Assembly: GCA_019925105.1 (NCBI GenBank)
Contig: JAHGAU010000018.1
Span: forward strand, 1,054,001-1,118,000
Direction: 5' to 3'
Source of the DNA: Niebla homalea
Lineage: Eukaryota > Ascomycota > Lecanoromycetes > Lecanorales > Ramalinaceae
Length of the DNA: 64,000 nucleotides
Below the pieces are notes generated by a model. That model was given only the letters and a program-made list of their open reading frames with translations. It had not been told where the DNA came from and ran no database searches. Of this stretch, positions 52,701 through 63,407 are shown one piece after another. Within the stretch, counting starts at the first letter, position 1, and the number at the start of each line of letters is the position of its first letter. A program made the position numbers and the translations under genes.

Positions 52701-53350
52701 AAAATTATAATAATTATTTTATAGATTACGATAAAATAAAATAAATATTAATATAAATATAAAGATTTTATATTTTAAGGTTATTATTATTTAGTTTTTA
52801 ACGATAAAAAGATTATTAATAAGTATTTCCGCCGTTATAATATTATAAAAAAGGGTAATAACGTATTAATAATTTAATTCCGGACGGGTAAAAACGGTTT
52901 AACTTATTTCCTATTTATATATATACCGGGAATTAAATAGACGCAGCCGCATATAAGTATAAATAAAGAAAGTAAAACGTTATATACGTCCTTATTTCTT
53001 ATTTTTTATTTACGGAAATTAAATTAAAATTTCTAATAAAAGTTAATACTTATAATTATTATAAAATATTATTTATAAAGCGAAATATTTAGGTAACTAT
53101 TAAATTTATAATATTTACCGGATTATTATTATAAATTAGCCTTATTATAAAGATAAATAAAATTATTAAAAATTTTACGGAAAAAGCTTATTATTAATTA
53201 AGGAGAAAAAAAGAGAAGCGGAAACCGGTTATATTAATTATATAAACCGGAAAGTATCTATTATAATTATAAAGATATAATAATAGATACTTATTAAAAG
53301 TCTTTAAAGGAGTTAATAGCGATAATAATATAAAAAATATCTATATTAAA
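49790..53350 (+). pseudogene. ORF2 (endonuclease-reverse transcriptase) of LINE P4, destroyed
   Basis: ORF2 would nick the target and copy the RNA there. The APE-type endonuclease begins near 49835 (Q-H-N-V-R, now stop-YNVR), includes FNIYNTYNPLPV (50123-50158) and KDINLYYYI-stop (50231-50260, for GDFNLHH-x-W), and ends in the S-D-H site read as LNY (50468-50476). The reverse transcriptase starts at 51302 (FKEIKTIILKKF, then SYRFI for SYRPI); its F-V-D-D site reads FINN with Asn codons at 51867-51872. A thumb segment (EVFIPLIKVLLN, near 52425) leads to the conserved C-terminal block RTGKNGLTYFLF at 52881. I see no RNase H motif between thumb and C-terminal block. Stops are numerous. Both borders are approximate. 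Confidence 0.82.
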
Positions 53351-53723
53351 TATATAAATATTAATAAAGATGTTTAAAGGTATTACGTAAGGTTAAAATA
53401 ATATAAATATATAAAGGAGTAAAAGAATAACGAATTTAAAGGTAGCCCCTATAAGGATACGGTTCTAATTTTATGGATTTTCTTAAAGAAATTAAAATAT
53501 AAAAAGTATATAAATAGATTATTATTTTCTAAATAGCCGTTAATATCCTTTACCTTAAGGGATAGAGGGTAAAGGCCTGATAAACGCCGGTTTTTACCCT
53601 GACGTTATAAGTATCAGGTTTTACAGTTATTAATAAGGTTAAAAGGCCGCGTATTAAGGAACGCCGGAATTAGCTTAATTAGATCCGTAGTATAAATCAA
53701 TCAATCAATCATATAAAAGAAAT

Positions 53724-55715
53724 AAACGATCTTTAAGGAATCCCCCTTATAGTAAGTTTTATTCAACTTATTTTTTATCTTAAGTTAATCGATATAACTC
53801 AATTGCTTAAGAATCTTTTTATTTATTTAATTAAAAAAAATAATATTCCTTTTTTTTTAAGTTATATAATAACCTTTAATAATTTATTTTATTAAAAATA
53901 TTTATAATATTGAAAGAAAGAAAACTTATAATATACTTTTTTTCCGTAATTTTATACCGCATATATGCCCTTAATTAATTTTTTAAGGGTTATTTCTATT
54001 AATTAATTTTTCTTTATTTTTATTTATTAATTAAAAAGAAGTCCGTAATTCTTTAAATAATCGTTAAAGATCTTCGTTATCATTATTTTTAAGGCTTTTT
54101 TAGCGTATAAAGGAGTATAATACGTTATAAGTTTTTACTTTAAAGTAATCCGGCTTAATAAGCTTCTTAAGGATAATTGTTTTTACTTCCTTAAATTTAT
54201 ATAAATAATAATTAACGTTAAAGTATACTTAAAAGAAATAAGTAAAGACCCTTTTAAACCATAAAATTATTATTAATAGGAATCTATTGGGAATCCTATT
54301 TAATTTTAAAACTTTATTTTTTTTAAATTTATTAATTGCTTTATTTATTATGTTTTATATTATGAGGTTATTTATTATTAGGTTATTTATTAATATAAGA
54401 TAAAAATATGTAATACCGTTAAGATCGTTTAAATTAACTTTTAACGGAAAAAAGAAAAATATTTTTCTAAGGGTTTTAATCTTACCGTTAAAGGTATTAA
54501 TTAATATATTATTAAATTTTTTAAAAAGTAAAAATTTAAAAATAAACTTTAATTTCTTACTTTATTCTTTATTATACTTTATTAGTTTTTAAATATTATA
54601 AGGTAAAGCCGTTAAACTATATACCGTAAATTAAAAGTATATTTACTTAATTTTTTCAATAATCCTCTCCTTTTCTTTTTAAATAACGTTTAATTAATTA
54701 AATATCTTTTGATTCTTATACTTAAAAGCTTATTTAATTAACCTTTTTACCTTTATAATTACGGTTATATATCCTTTATTTTAATAAATTTTAACTCTTT
54801 AAGAAAATTTTATTATTAAGGTTATTTTATTAATTACTTTATTTAATGCCTTTATTATTTGCTTTATAAAAAAGGTAATTTAATCCCTATTATTTAATTA
54901 AGGGAGGTCCATAAATTATATTATTATTTTTTCCGTTTTTATATAAACCTCTATTTTTTTAATCGTTTTTTACGTTTTCTTTATTAATAATAATAAAATC
55001 GTATTAACGGTTTAATTTAAGGTTATCTATATTAATATATAGTTTAAGTTATATTTTAAGTCCTTTTATAATTTATATATTATAAATACGTTGGTAATCT
55101 TTTTTATATTAAAGGTTAAATTAATTATCGTTTTAAATTTATAACTTTCTTATATAATAGTTTTTTATAATATTAATAATAAAAAATTAACTTAAGTAAT
55201 AACTATTAATAGGTTATTTAATTTTATATAATTTATTATACGTCCTTTTTTATTTTATATATAATAATATAAATTAAAGACTTTAAATAATATATATTTA
55301 TTTAAAATAATTAAAACCTCTTTAAGTAATAATATTATAAAAAGTCCTTTTTTATTAACCGGCGGCGGGTCATATACGTTATAAATATTAAGGTCGTTTT
55401 TTAAGTCCTTTTCTTTTATAATACGGAATATATAAAGGTTTTTATTATAATAAATAATATCTTAATTATCTACGTTAAGTTACTTATTTATAAAAAAATA
55501 TATTCTGGTTATCTTATCCCCCTTAAAGGTTAAATAAAATCCCTCCTTTGGGTTAATAAATAAATATATATATAAGTTATATAATAATTCTTATATTATT
55601 ATAATATCGATATTTTTAATTTCTTTAAACTTAAATATCGATATTATTATTTTAATTTTTTTATTACGGACGTTATATTATATCATTTTTAAAAGCGTTA
55701 ATATATTATATATTA
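53724..55715 (-). mobile_element. LINE copy M6, middle segment
   Basis: M6 resumes after P4, from the reverse transcriptase back into the endonuclease, and is then split by P5. The last 13 bases, atattatatatta (55703-55715), are P5's target duplication. A small tandem duplication, gaggttatttatt / taggttatttatt, lies near 54364-54391 and is absent from the other copies. Confidence 0.9.
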
Positions 55716-55755
55716 GATCTTAATAAAATATTAATAATTATAAATAAACTTGAAA

Positions 55756-57600
55756 ATGGCGACGAACAACGGGACCCTAGAGGTCAGAAACGATACACGT
55801 GTATATAGCTTAAGTAATAATAAGGATAATACCTTAAATACGATAAACGGAAGCGGAATAATAATAAAAATAAAAAAAGAAGAAGGGTAAACGGCCTAGG
55901 TTAATAGGAACGGTAATAAGTTATATAAATAACGCGATAAATACGAGATGGAAAGGCCTTAAATTAAATAAAAAGCTTATGGTTAATAAGATACGTATAA
56001 AGGAACGTATATAACGCGTAAAAATATTATTATAAAAAATAATAAATAAAGGGTAAAAGGGATAAAGACGGTACGTAAGGACGGATAAAGGGTAAACGGA
56101 AGCGTAAAAGGCCTTATTAAGTATATATAAATTAAGAAAAATTAAGTAAAAATAAAAAGATATTAAATAAATAAAAATAAACTATAAAAAAAAAAAATTA
56201 TTAAATATATAAAGGAAAAGTAAAAAGGAAGGAAACGGTAAAAATATTAAAAGGTTTCCTTATAATTATATAAAAGGATATTACGTTAAAAACCTAATTA
56301 ATATTATAAATTAAGTTACGGAGAATAAAAAACTTTTACGTAAATACGGGGAAAGATTTAAGGGAGTTAAAAAGATTATACGGAGCTTAAAAGGCGGTAA
56401 TAAAAACGCCAGCGGACGGAGGCGAAGAAAAATAGAAAGAATACGTATAAAGTAAAGAAGCGATAAAAAAAACTTTAAAAAAAAGAGCGGGGATAAGTTA
56501 AATAATAAAGGTTATAAAAGTAACGTTAACGTTAATAATAAAGGAGGTAAGGGTAAGGGAAAAGGCAGCGGTATTAAGGAAGGCGAAGATAATAACCGTA
56601 TAATTATTAAGTAAAAAGGAAAGGAATATAATAATAAAAATAAACCCGTTATAATTAATAAAGGCGTTTAAGGTTACGGGAGAATTATTAATAGAATAAA
56701 TTATTACGGTATATAAACTATAAAGCGGAGATATCTTCCTTAATATAGCCTTATTAAAGGCGAAAAAAAAACTGGAGAAATCGAAAAAATAAACCGGTAA
56801 AAAAAGGTATAAAATAATAAAGGTATTAAGGCAATCCTTTATTATTACGGTAAACGGGATATACTTAATAAGGTTTACGGGGGAGGAAAAGGAAATTACT
56901 TTAAGGTAAATAGAAAAGGAGAATATAATCCTTTACTTTAAGTTAAAAATCGTTAATTATAATTTTTTTTTATAATAAAAAGGCTAAATGCCTTTAATTA
57001 TATAAAGAAATATTCTATAATTATCTTAAGCGTAACGTTAATAAGGATATACGACGATATCTTTAATAAAAAGATAATAAAGGGTAAGTCTTTTAAATTA
57101 ATAAAACTTTAAAACCGGATAACGGATATTTATTAATACTTTAAATATTAAAAATATAAATATATTATTACGAAATACCTTAATAATACGAAATACATGG
57201 TATATATTAAAAAGTATAATATGAATAAATATATTAACTTAATAATAAAAGGCTTAATAAAAATACGTTAAAATACGTAGTATATAAGAATAATATTTAC
57301 TTAATATAAAACTTATAATATACGGTAAAAGCGAAAAAAACCTAACATAGAAAGATTAGGATAACAGTTAAAATTTAATATTATAACTTATATAAACTTA
57401 AACCAATAAAATAATTAAAAACGGTCTTAAAATATAAATAGAACTTATTAAATAAAAAAAAAAAAATAAAACGTAATAATTAATAATATAAAAAAAAAGA
57501 AACTTATAATAATATTAACCTTTAAGGCCGGTTACTTAACCGGGATAACTATTATAATAAAAAAATTAAAATAAATAACGTTTAACCTTAAAAAAAGACT
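55756..57600 (+). pseudogene. ORF1 (Gag-like) of LINE P5, destroyed
   Basis: Starts at 55756 with MATNNGTLEVRNDTRVYS (subfamily B form) and is soon closed by stops. The zinc knuckles lie at 57137-57178 and 57194-57232. All eight ligand codons are TAT or TAC (Tyr), as in P4, while the spacing of a 2-4-4 knuckle followed by a 2-3-4 knuckle is kept exactly. The preserved spacing means few insertions or deletions, with damage almost only by substitution. The 3' border is approximate. Confidence 0.78.
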
Positions 57601-57639
57601 ATTTATATTAATAAAAATTAATAAAAAGAACCCGATAAA

Positions 57640-60600
57640 CGTTAATATTTAATATATTTATATTTTTAAGGGTAATATAATATAATATATATAAAAAAGT
57701 AATTAAAATTATAATATTAATATTTAAATTTAAGGAAATAAAAAATATCGATATTATAATAATATAAAAGTTATTATATAATTTATATATTTACTTTTTA
57801 ATTAACCTAGAAGATAGTTTTTACTTAATTTTTAAGGGTAATAAAATAACGTAAACGTATTTCTTTATTAATAAAAGGTTAAATATAGATAGTTAAAACG
57901 TTATTTATTATAAAGGGAACCTATATATATTCCGGATTATATAAAAAAGGATATTAAAAGTAATTTAAATATTTATAATATATATAATCCGTTACCGGTT
58001 AATAGGAAAAGACTTTTTACGATCCTATTACTTAAAGATATTATAATTATACTTAATAAATACTTTTTAATAAAGGACTTTAATCTTTATTACGTTTAAT
58101 AGAATAAAAACGGTTATACGATTAATTATATTAAATTTAAAAAGCTATTAATAATTATTATATAATTTAATTTTATATTATTAATATTAAAAAAAATTAT
58201 TATATAAGAAAGTTATAAGTTTAAAACTATAATTAACTTAATATTTAATTCAGAAAATATTATTAATTTAATTATAATATATAAACCTTAAAAGGACTTA
58301 AAATACGGTTTAAATTACGTCTTAATATAAATAACCTTAAATTAATTTATTAACGTAACTTTATTTTTCCCGTTTAAATAAACGTAAAAAACGGTTAAAG
58401 AAATTAAGGTATTTATAAAAACAATAAAAGTAATATCTTAATTAACGGAACTCCCTTAACTTAATAATAAAAAATAAATTAATTATTTTATAAAACGGAT
58501 AATAAAGGCTTTAAACGAAATAGTTAACGTTATAATCTTAATTATAAAATTATCTTAAAGAATTAAAACTTATTAAGATAAAAAATATATAAAGGTAATT
58601 ATAAAGATAAAAGCGCTTATAAAATAAATTATTAAATATAAAAACCAGGAGATACTTTAACGGTTAAAGGAAGCTTAAAAGGAAAAAGAAAAAATTATTT
58701 AAAAGGTTAAATAAACGTATTTCCGGGCTATAATATATAACTTAACGGTTTCCTTTTATAGTATTTAAAAGTTAATAAAATATAATAAAGAATAAAGTAA
58801 AAAATTTAAATTTATCCTTAAGTTTTTACCCTTAAAAAGATTAAACGGTATAATAATAAATATCTTTAACGGTAAAATTAAGGTTCTTAAAAAGGCGTTT
58901 TTTTTTCCGTTACCGGAAATTAACTTAATAAATATCGATAATATAATATATTTTAAATTAATAATAATAAGTAAAATAATAACTTAAGAAATAATAATTA
59001 AAACAATTAATAAATTAAAGAAAAATAAAGCTTCCGGATTTAACGGTATATTAAATAGGTTTTTATTTATAATAACGTTATTATTTAAAAAGGTTTTTAT
59101 TTATTTATTTTAAGCTTATTTCAATATAAAATATTACCCTTATAAATTTAAAAAGGTTAAAACGATTATTTTTAAAAAGCCGGTTAAGTTAAATTACTTA
59201 AAAATAAAATCATATAAACTTATAATATTCCTTTATACGTTAAAAAAGGCTTTAAAAACGGTAATTATGAAGATCTTAAGTAATTACATAGAAAAATATA
59301 AGTTACTTTTTAATTAATAATAAAGGTAAAAAAAGGACGGTTAACGGAGACGGTTCTTAAAAACTTAATTAATAACGTATATACGGTATAAAGTTATAAG
59401 AAGAAATACGTTATAAGTCTTTTTTTTTTAAATATTATAAAAATATTTAATAAAATAAATTATTAAAGATTATTATATAATTTATTAAAAAAAAAAATCT
59501 TATTTTTCTTTATAAATTAAATAAAAAGTTTCTTAAATAATTAAGTAATATTAATTAATTTAAAATAAAAAATAAATACGATAAAACCTATAATAATAAA
59601 AATTCCTTAAAAGTTATTTATCTTTTTAGTTTTATTCTTATTCTTTAATAACCCGCTTATTAAAGACTTAATAAAATTAAAATAAAAGGTTTAAATAAAA
59701 AGCTTTATTAATAATATTTACCTTTTAACTTATAATATATCCACTTATATAAATTATTGAAAATTAAAATAAACTTATAAAATCTATTTATAATAAATAA
59801 AAATATATAAAACACAGTTTACCCCATATAAATATAAGCTTATTTATATAATAAAAAGCTTAAAGTTATATAATATAATAATTATAATAAACTTAAATAA
59901 AGTAATAATAAAACCGGAAATTAATATTAAAGTACTTAATTTATAAATTAATAAGAAATTAGATTAAAAAGATTATATAAGAAAGGTTTAAAAAAAAAAA
60001 TTTTATAGGAAAAAAGCCTTATTTACCTTATAACGTTAACGTAAAAAGCTATTTTATAAAATATTAAAACCGTTTATTAAGTAATTATAAAGTTTATAAT
60101 AATATACGTAGTAGTTATTTAATATATATTTAAAGGTATATTTAAATATAAAAAAAAATTTATCCGGCAATTATAAAAAATTTAAAATTAATACTTAAGA
60201 ATAATAAATAAAATATATAAAGTAATTCCCGTCTTAATATTAAAATCCGAAATCTTTATATTATTAATAAAATTAACCTTAAATTAAATAATCGTTTAAG
60301 TAAAACTTAAAAAAATATAAACTTAATTACGTTAATAGGAAATAAATATATTTATTAAAATTATAAAAGGCCTTAAATAAAAAAGCGTAAAAAAAAAAAA
60401 AAATTTATTTTTTTTACGGAAATTAAATTAAAGTAAATTAAAAAAGAGGTCGATTTAACTTATATTTAAAAAGCCGATATAAAAGTATATAAACTTTTAT
60501 TTAAAGTAAAAATAGTAAAAAAGAAAAAAACCGTAAAAGTAAAGTTAATAATAATTACCCTATAGATTATAAAAAGGTAAATAAAACGTTAACGTAAATA

Positions 60601-61100
60601 TAAAGAATTAATCCCTTAAGGGCGATAATATTTAACGTTAAATAATAACGAGGTTATTAATAAGTATTTCCGGCGTTATAAGATTATAAGGAAAGGTAAT
60701 AATATATTAATAATTTAACTCCGGATAAATAAAAATAACTTAATTTACTTCCTTTTTATCGTATATATTAATAGCCGGATTAACGTTAATTATAAATATA
60801 AATAATAAAAATAAAACGTTATATATATATTAATTTTTTATTTATTATTTAAGGAACGTAAACCGGGATTAATTAAAAAGGTAAAAATTAACAATTATTG
60901 CTAAATACTTATTAATAAAAGGGGTATTAAAACGGCCGTCAAATTTATAATAACTATAAACTTATTATTATAATTTAATTTAATTAAGGAAATAAATAAA
61001 GTAATTAAAGATTTAATTAAGAAATTTTACCGCCGACTTAAGGGTAAAAAATAACGGCGGATAAATTATACTTAATAAAGGGTTAAAAAGGTTATAAATA
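57640..61100 (+). pseudogene. ORF2 (endonuclease-reverse transcriptase) of LINE P5, destroyed
   Basis: Endonuclease motif G-D-F-N-L-H-H-V-W appears as KDFNLYYV-stop at 58073-58099: the Asp and Asn are kept, both His became Tyr and the Trp became a stop. NIYNIYNPLPV precedes it. In the reverse transcriptase the I-P-Q-G-S-P block reads IP-stop-KLF at 59602-59619 and is followed by VLFLFFNNPLI. The F-V-D-D site reads FINN (59704-59715). A decayed C-terminal RTGKNGL block lies near 60720. It is the clearest copy of the polymerase core in the window, but it is closed by dozens of stops. Borders are approximate. Confidence 0.83.
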
Positions 61101-61536
61101 CCGGAACGGTATAAAAGGTAATATTATATCGGTTAATAAAATTATATAAATAGAATAATAATAATATACGTATCGGTAAGGATATTTAATAATATAATCG
61201 GAATTTTAAAATTTTAATATTAAATAGACCCGTAAGGTAACGGAAGAATAATAAGTTTAAAAGTAATCTTTAAGTAAATTTAATCGTAATATTATAGGTT
61301 TTCTTAGAAAAAACGTATAAATAAATTCTTACTCTTTAAACGGTTATAAATACTCTTAATCCTTAAAACGTAAATAAAGGTTAAATAAATACCGGTTTTT
61401 ATTCTTAACGTTATAGATATTAAGTTTTTTACGGTTATTAATAAAGCTAAATAACCGAATATTAAGGAATGCCGGAATTAGTTTAACTAGATCCGTAATA
61501 TAAATCAATCAATCAATCAATTAATATTATATATTA

Positions 61537-63183
61537 ACTTTTATAAAGGCTTTCTCTTTTATATTTATTTAAGTTTTAATTTCTTTAGCTTTTATTATAT
61601 ATTTAAAATCTTGTATTAAATATCCCTTTTTATTATATATAACATATTTAAACGTACCCTTTATAAGCCCCTTAATTATTAGCTTTATATATTTATAAGT
61701 ATTTTAACCCTTAACGTAAACCGTATATTTTATAATATTAAGGTATTTTATAATAATATATTTATAATTTTAATACTTAAAATGTTAATAAATATCCGCC
61801 GTTTTATTTTATAATTAAATTATTTTAAGAAATCCATTTTTAATAATCTTTTTATTTATAATATTATTATATGTTTTTATTAACGTTATATTTAATATAA
61901 TAATAAAGTACCTTTTATACGTTTTAAAGAATTAAATCTCTTTATTATTAAAGGAAGTTTATAATTAATGATTTTAAGCTTTAAGTAAAAAATTATATTT
62001 TCCCTTTTTATATTCCTTAATATAGTTTCTTTTTCGGCTTTTATAAGAGGTAATAAATATATTTTATTTATTATAATAAGAAATAATTACCTTAAAAATT
62101 TAATTGATTTATATTCTTTCTTATTAACTTAAGCTTTAAATCTTTTTAAGTTTTCTTCTATTTTTAAAAACGTTATATTAAGGAAGATATCCTTATTTTA
62201 TAGTTTATATACCGTAATAATTTATTTTCTTAACGGTTCCGTTATTATTTTAAAAGTTTTTATTAATTATAATAAGTTTACCTTTACAATAATTACGTTT
62301 CTTTGCTCGTTATTAAATAAGCGGACCGTTATTATCCTTATTTTCTTTAATATAACCGTTTTTTCCTCCGTTATCCTTTCATTTTTTACCGCAGGTATTC
62401 TTTTTATTATTTTCGTTATTTAACTTTTTCTTATTTAAGGGGTTACCACCTTTATACTTTCGCTTTATATACTGAATTTTAAGCCGCCGTCTTTACTTTT
62501 TATTAATGCCCTTATTATCGCTTTTTAAGAGCCCCGTAGCCGTTCCGTTTTCCCTAGTTTTACTTTTATTTTTATATAAAAGTCTTTTATGCTTTTTAAC
62601 TTAATCTATAGTATTAATTAAGTCTTTAACGTAATATCCTTTTACTCTATTATAAGGAGTCTTTTTAAGGCTTTTACCGCCTCCCCTCCCGCCCTTTTAC
62701 TTTTACTTATCGGGCAATATATTATTTCCGTTTTTTACTTTTAATCCCTTAAGGTCCCTTCCTCCTTATTAACCTTATTCCCCTTTATATACCCTTAATA
62801 ATACTTTTACCGCGGTCTTTTTACCTTTTCCCCCCGCCTATACCCTTCGCTGTTAATACCGTACCGGCTTCTTTACCTCCTTATTTACTTATTACCTCCA
62901 TATTCTTATTACGTATTTTACGCGCCTTAATATACGTATTTTATTAACCTTAACTCTTTTATTTATTTTAAGTATTATCCGGCTTATTATTATTATATTG
63001 CCTATATATATTATTACCGTTTTTATTAATATAGGTTACTTATCCGTTTATTACCTTATTCTTAATTATTACGTTACTTTTACTTATTATACTTAATATA
63101 TTTTCTTTATTATTATAAGAGCTATACGTATACGTATCATTTTGGACCTCTGGGGTCCCTTTGTTCGTCGTTATTTTCTTTCC
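61537..63183 (-). mobile_element. LINE copy M6, 5' segment with internal deletion
   Basis: 5' part of M6. The sequence jumps near 61573 from the equivalent of about 12960 to about 13205 in M2, a loss of roughly 250 bp of endonuclease region. ORF1 follows. The start codon has become ATA (complement of 63172-63174) while the next 50 bases are almost unmutated. The leader is only about 9 bases. M6 ends against the target duplication at 63184-63195. Total M6 without P4 and P5 is about 5.55 kb. Confidence 0.9.
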
Positions 63184-63195
63184 TTTATTTAATTT

Positions 63196-63407
63196 ATTAA
63201 CTTAATTTTTATATAAATTATATTATTATACTTTAATAATTATTTTTAGTTTTTTTTTTAAAACTTCTTTAAACTTTATTAAATATTTAAAGTTTTATAT
63301 AAAAGATTTAATCTTTATATATGTTTTATATTCATAAACGTTTTTAATAAAATTTTTATGTATTAAATTTACGTATTTATATATATTATATTTTTTAATA
63401 TATATTA
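63196..63407 (-). mobile_element. LINE copy M0, third fragment
   Basis: About 210 bases of almost pure A+T that look empty at first but align, with many changes, to minus-strand LINE sequence (M1 about 3270-3500), picking up where the second M0 fragment stopped before M6. It ends where plus-strand copy P6 begins. The 5' half of M0 is not in the window. Confidence 0.6.

Larger units (their letters stand above)
47892..53710 (+). mobile_element. LINE copy P4 (Tad1-like, subfamily A), full length
   Basis: Complete 5.82-kb plus-strand insertion into M6 with a perfect 13-bp duplication, atataaaagaaat, at 47879-47891 and 53711-53723. The leader is 47892-47912 and the start codon is at 47913. The tail is AATC repeats ending at 53710 and still keeps its CA. 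It is one of the two best reference copies in sense orientation; its two broken genes are listed separately. The 5' end and the tail are nearly free of RIP-type change while the interior is heavily mutated. Confidence 0.95.
55716..61523 (+). mobile_element. LINE copy P5 (Tad1-like, subfamily B), full length
   Basis: Complete 5.81-kb plus-strand insertion into M6 with a 13-bp duplication, atattatatatta, at 55703-55715 and 61524-61536. The leader is 40 bases, the start codon is at 55756, and the tail (61504-61523) is AATC repeats still carrying CA. Sequence at both ends matches M4 rather than the subfamily A copies, so subfamily B was still moving after the A copy M6 had inserted. Its broken genes are listed separately. 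Confidence 0.95.

Noticed and set aside
52440..52860. RNase H domain in ORF2 of P4
   Set aside because: Some Tad1-like LINEs have one, but the interval between the thumb segment and the RTGKNGL block shows no recognisable RNase H motif; heavy mutation means it cannot be fully excluded.
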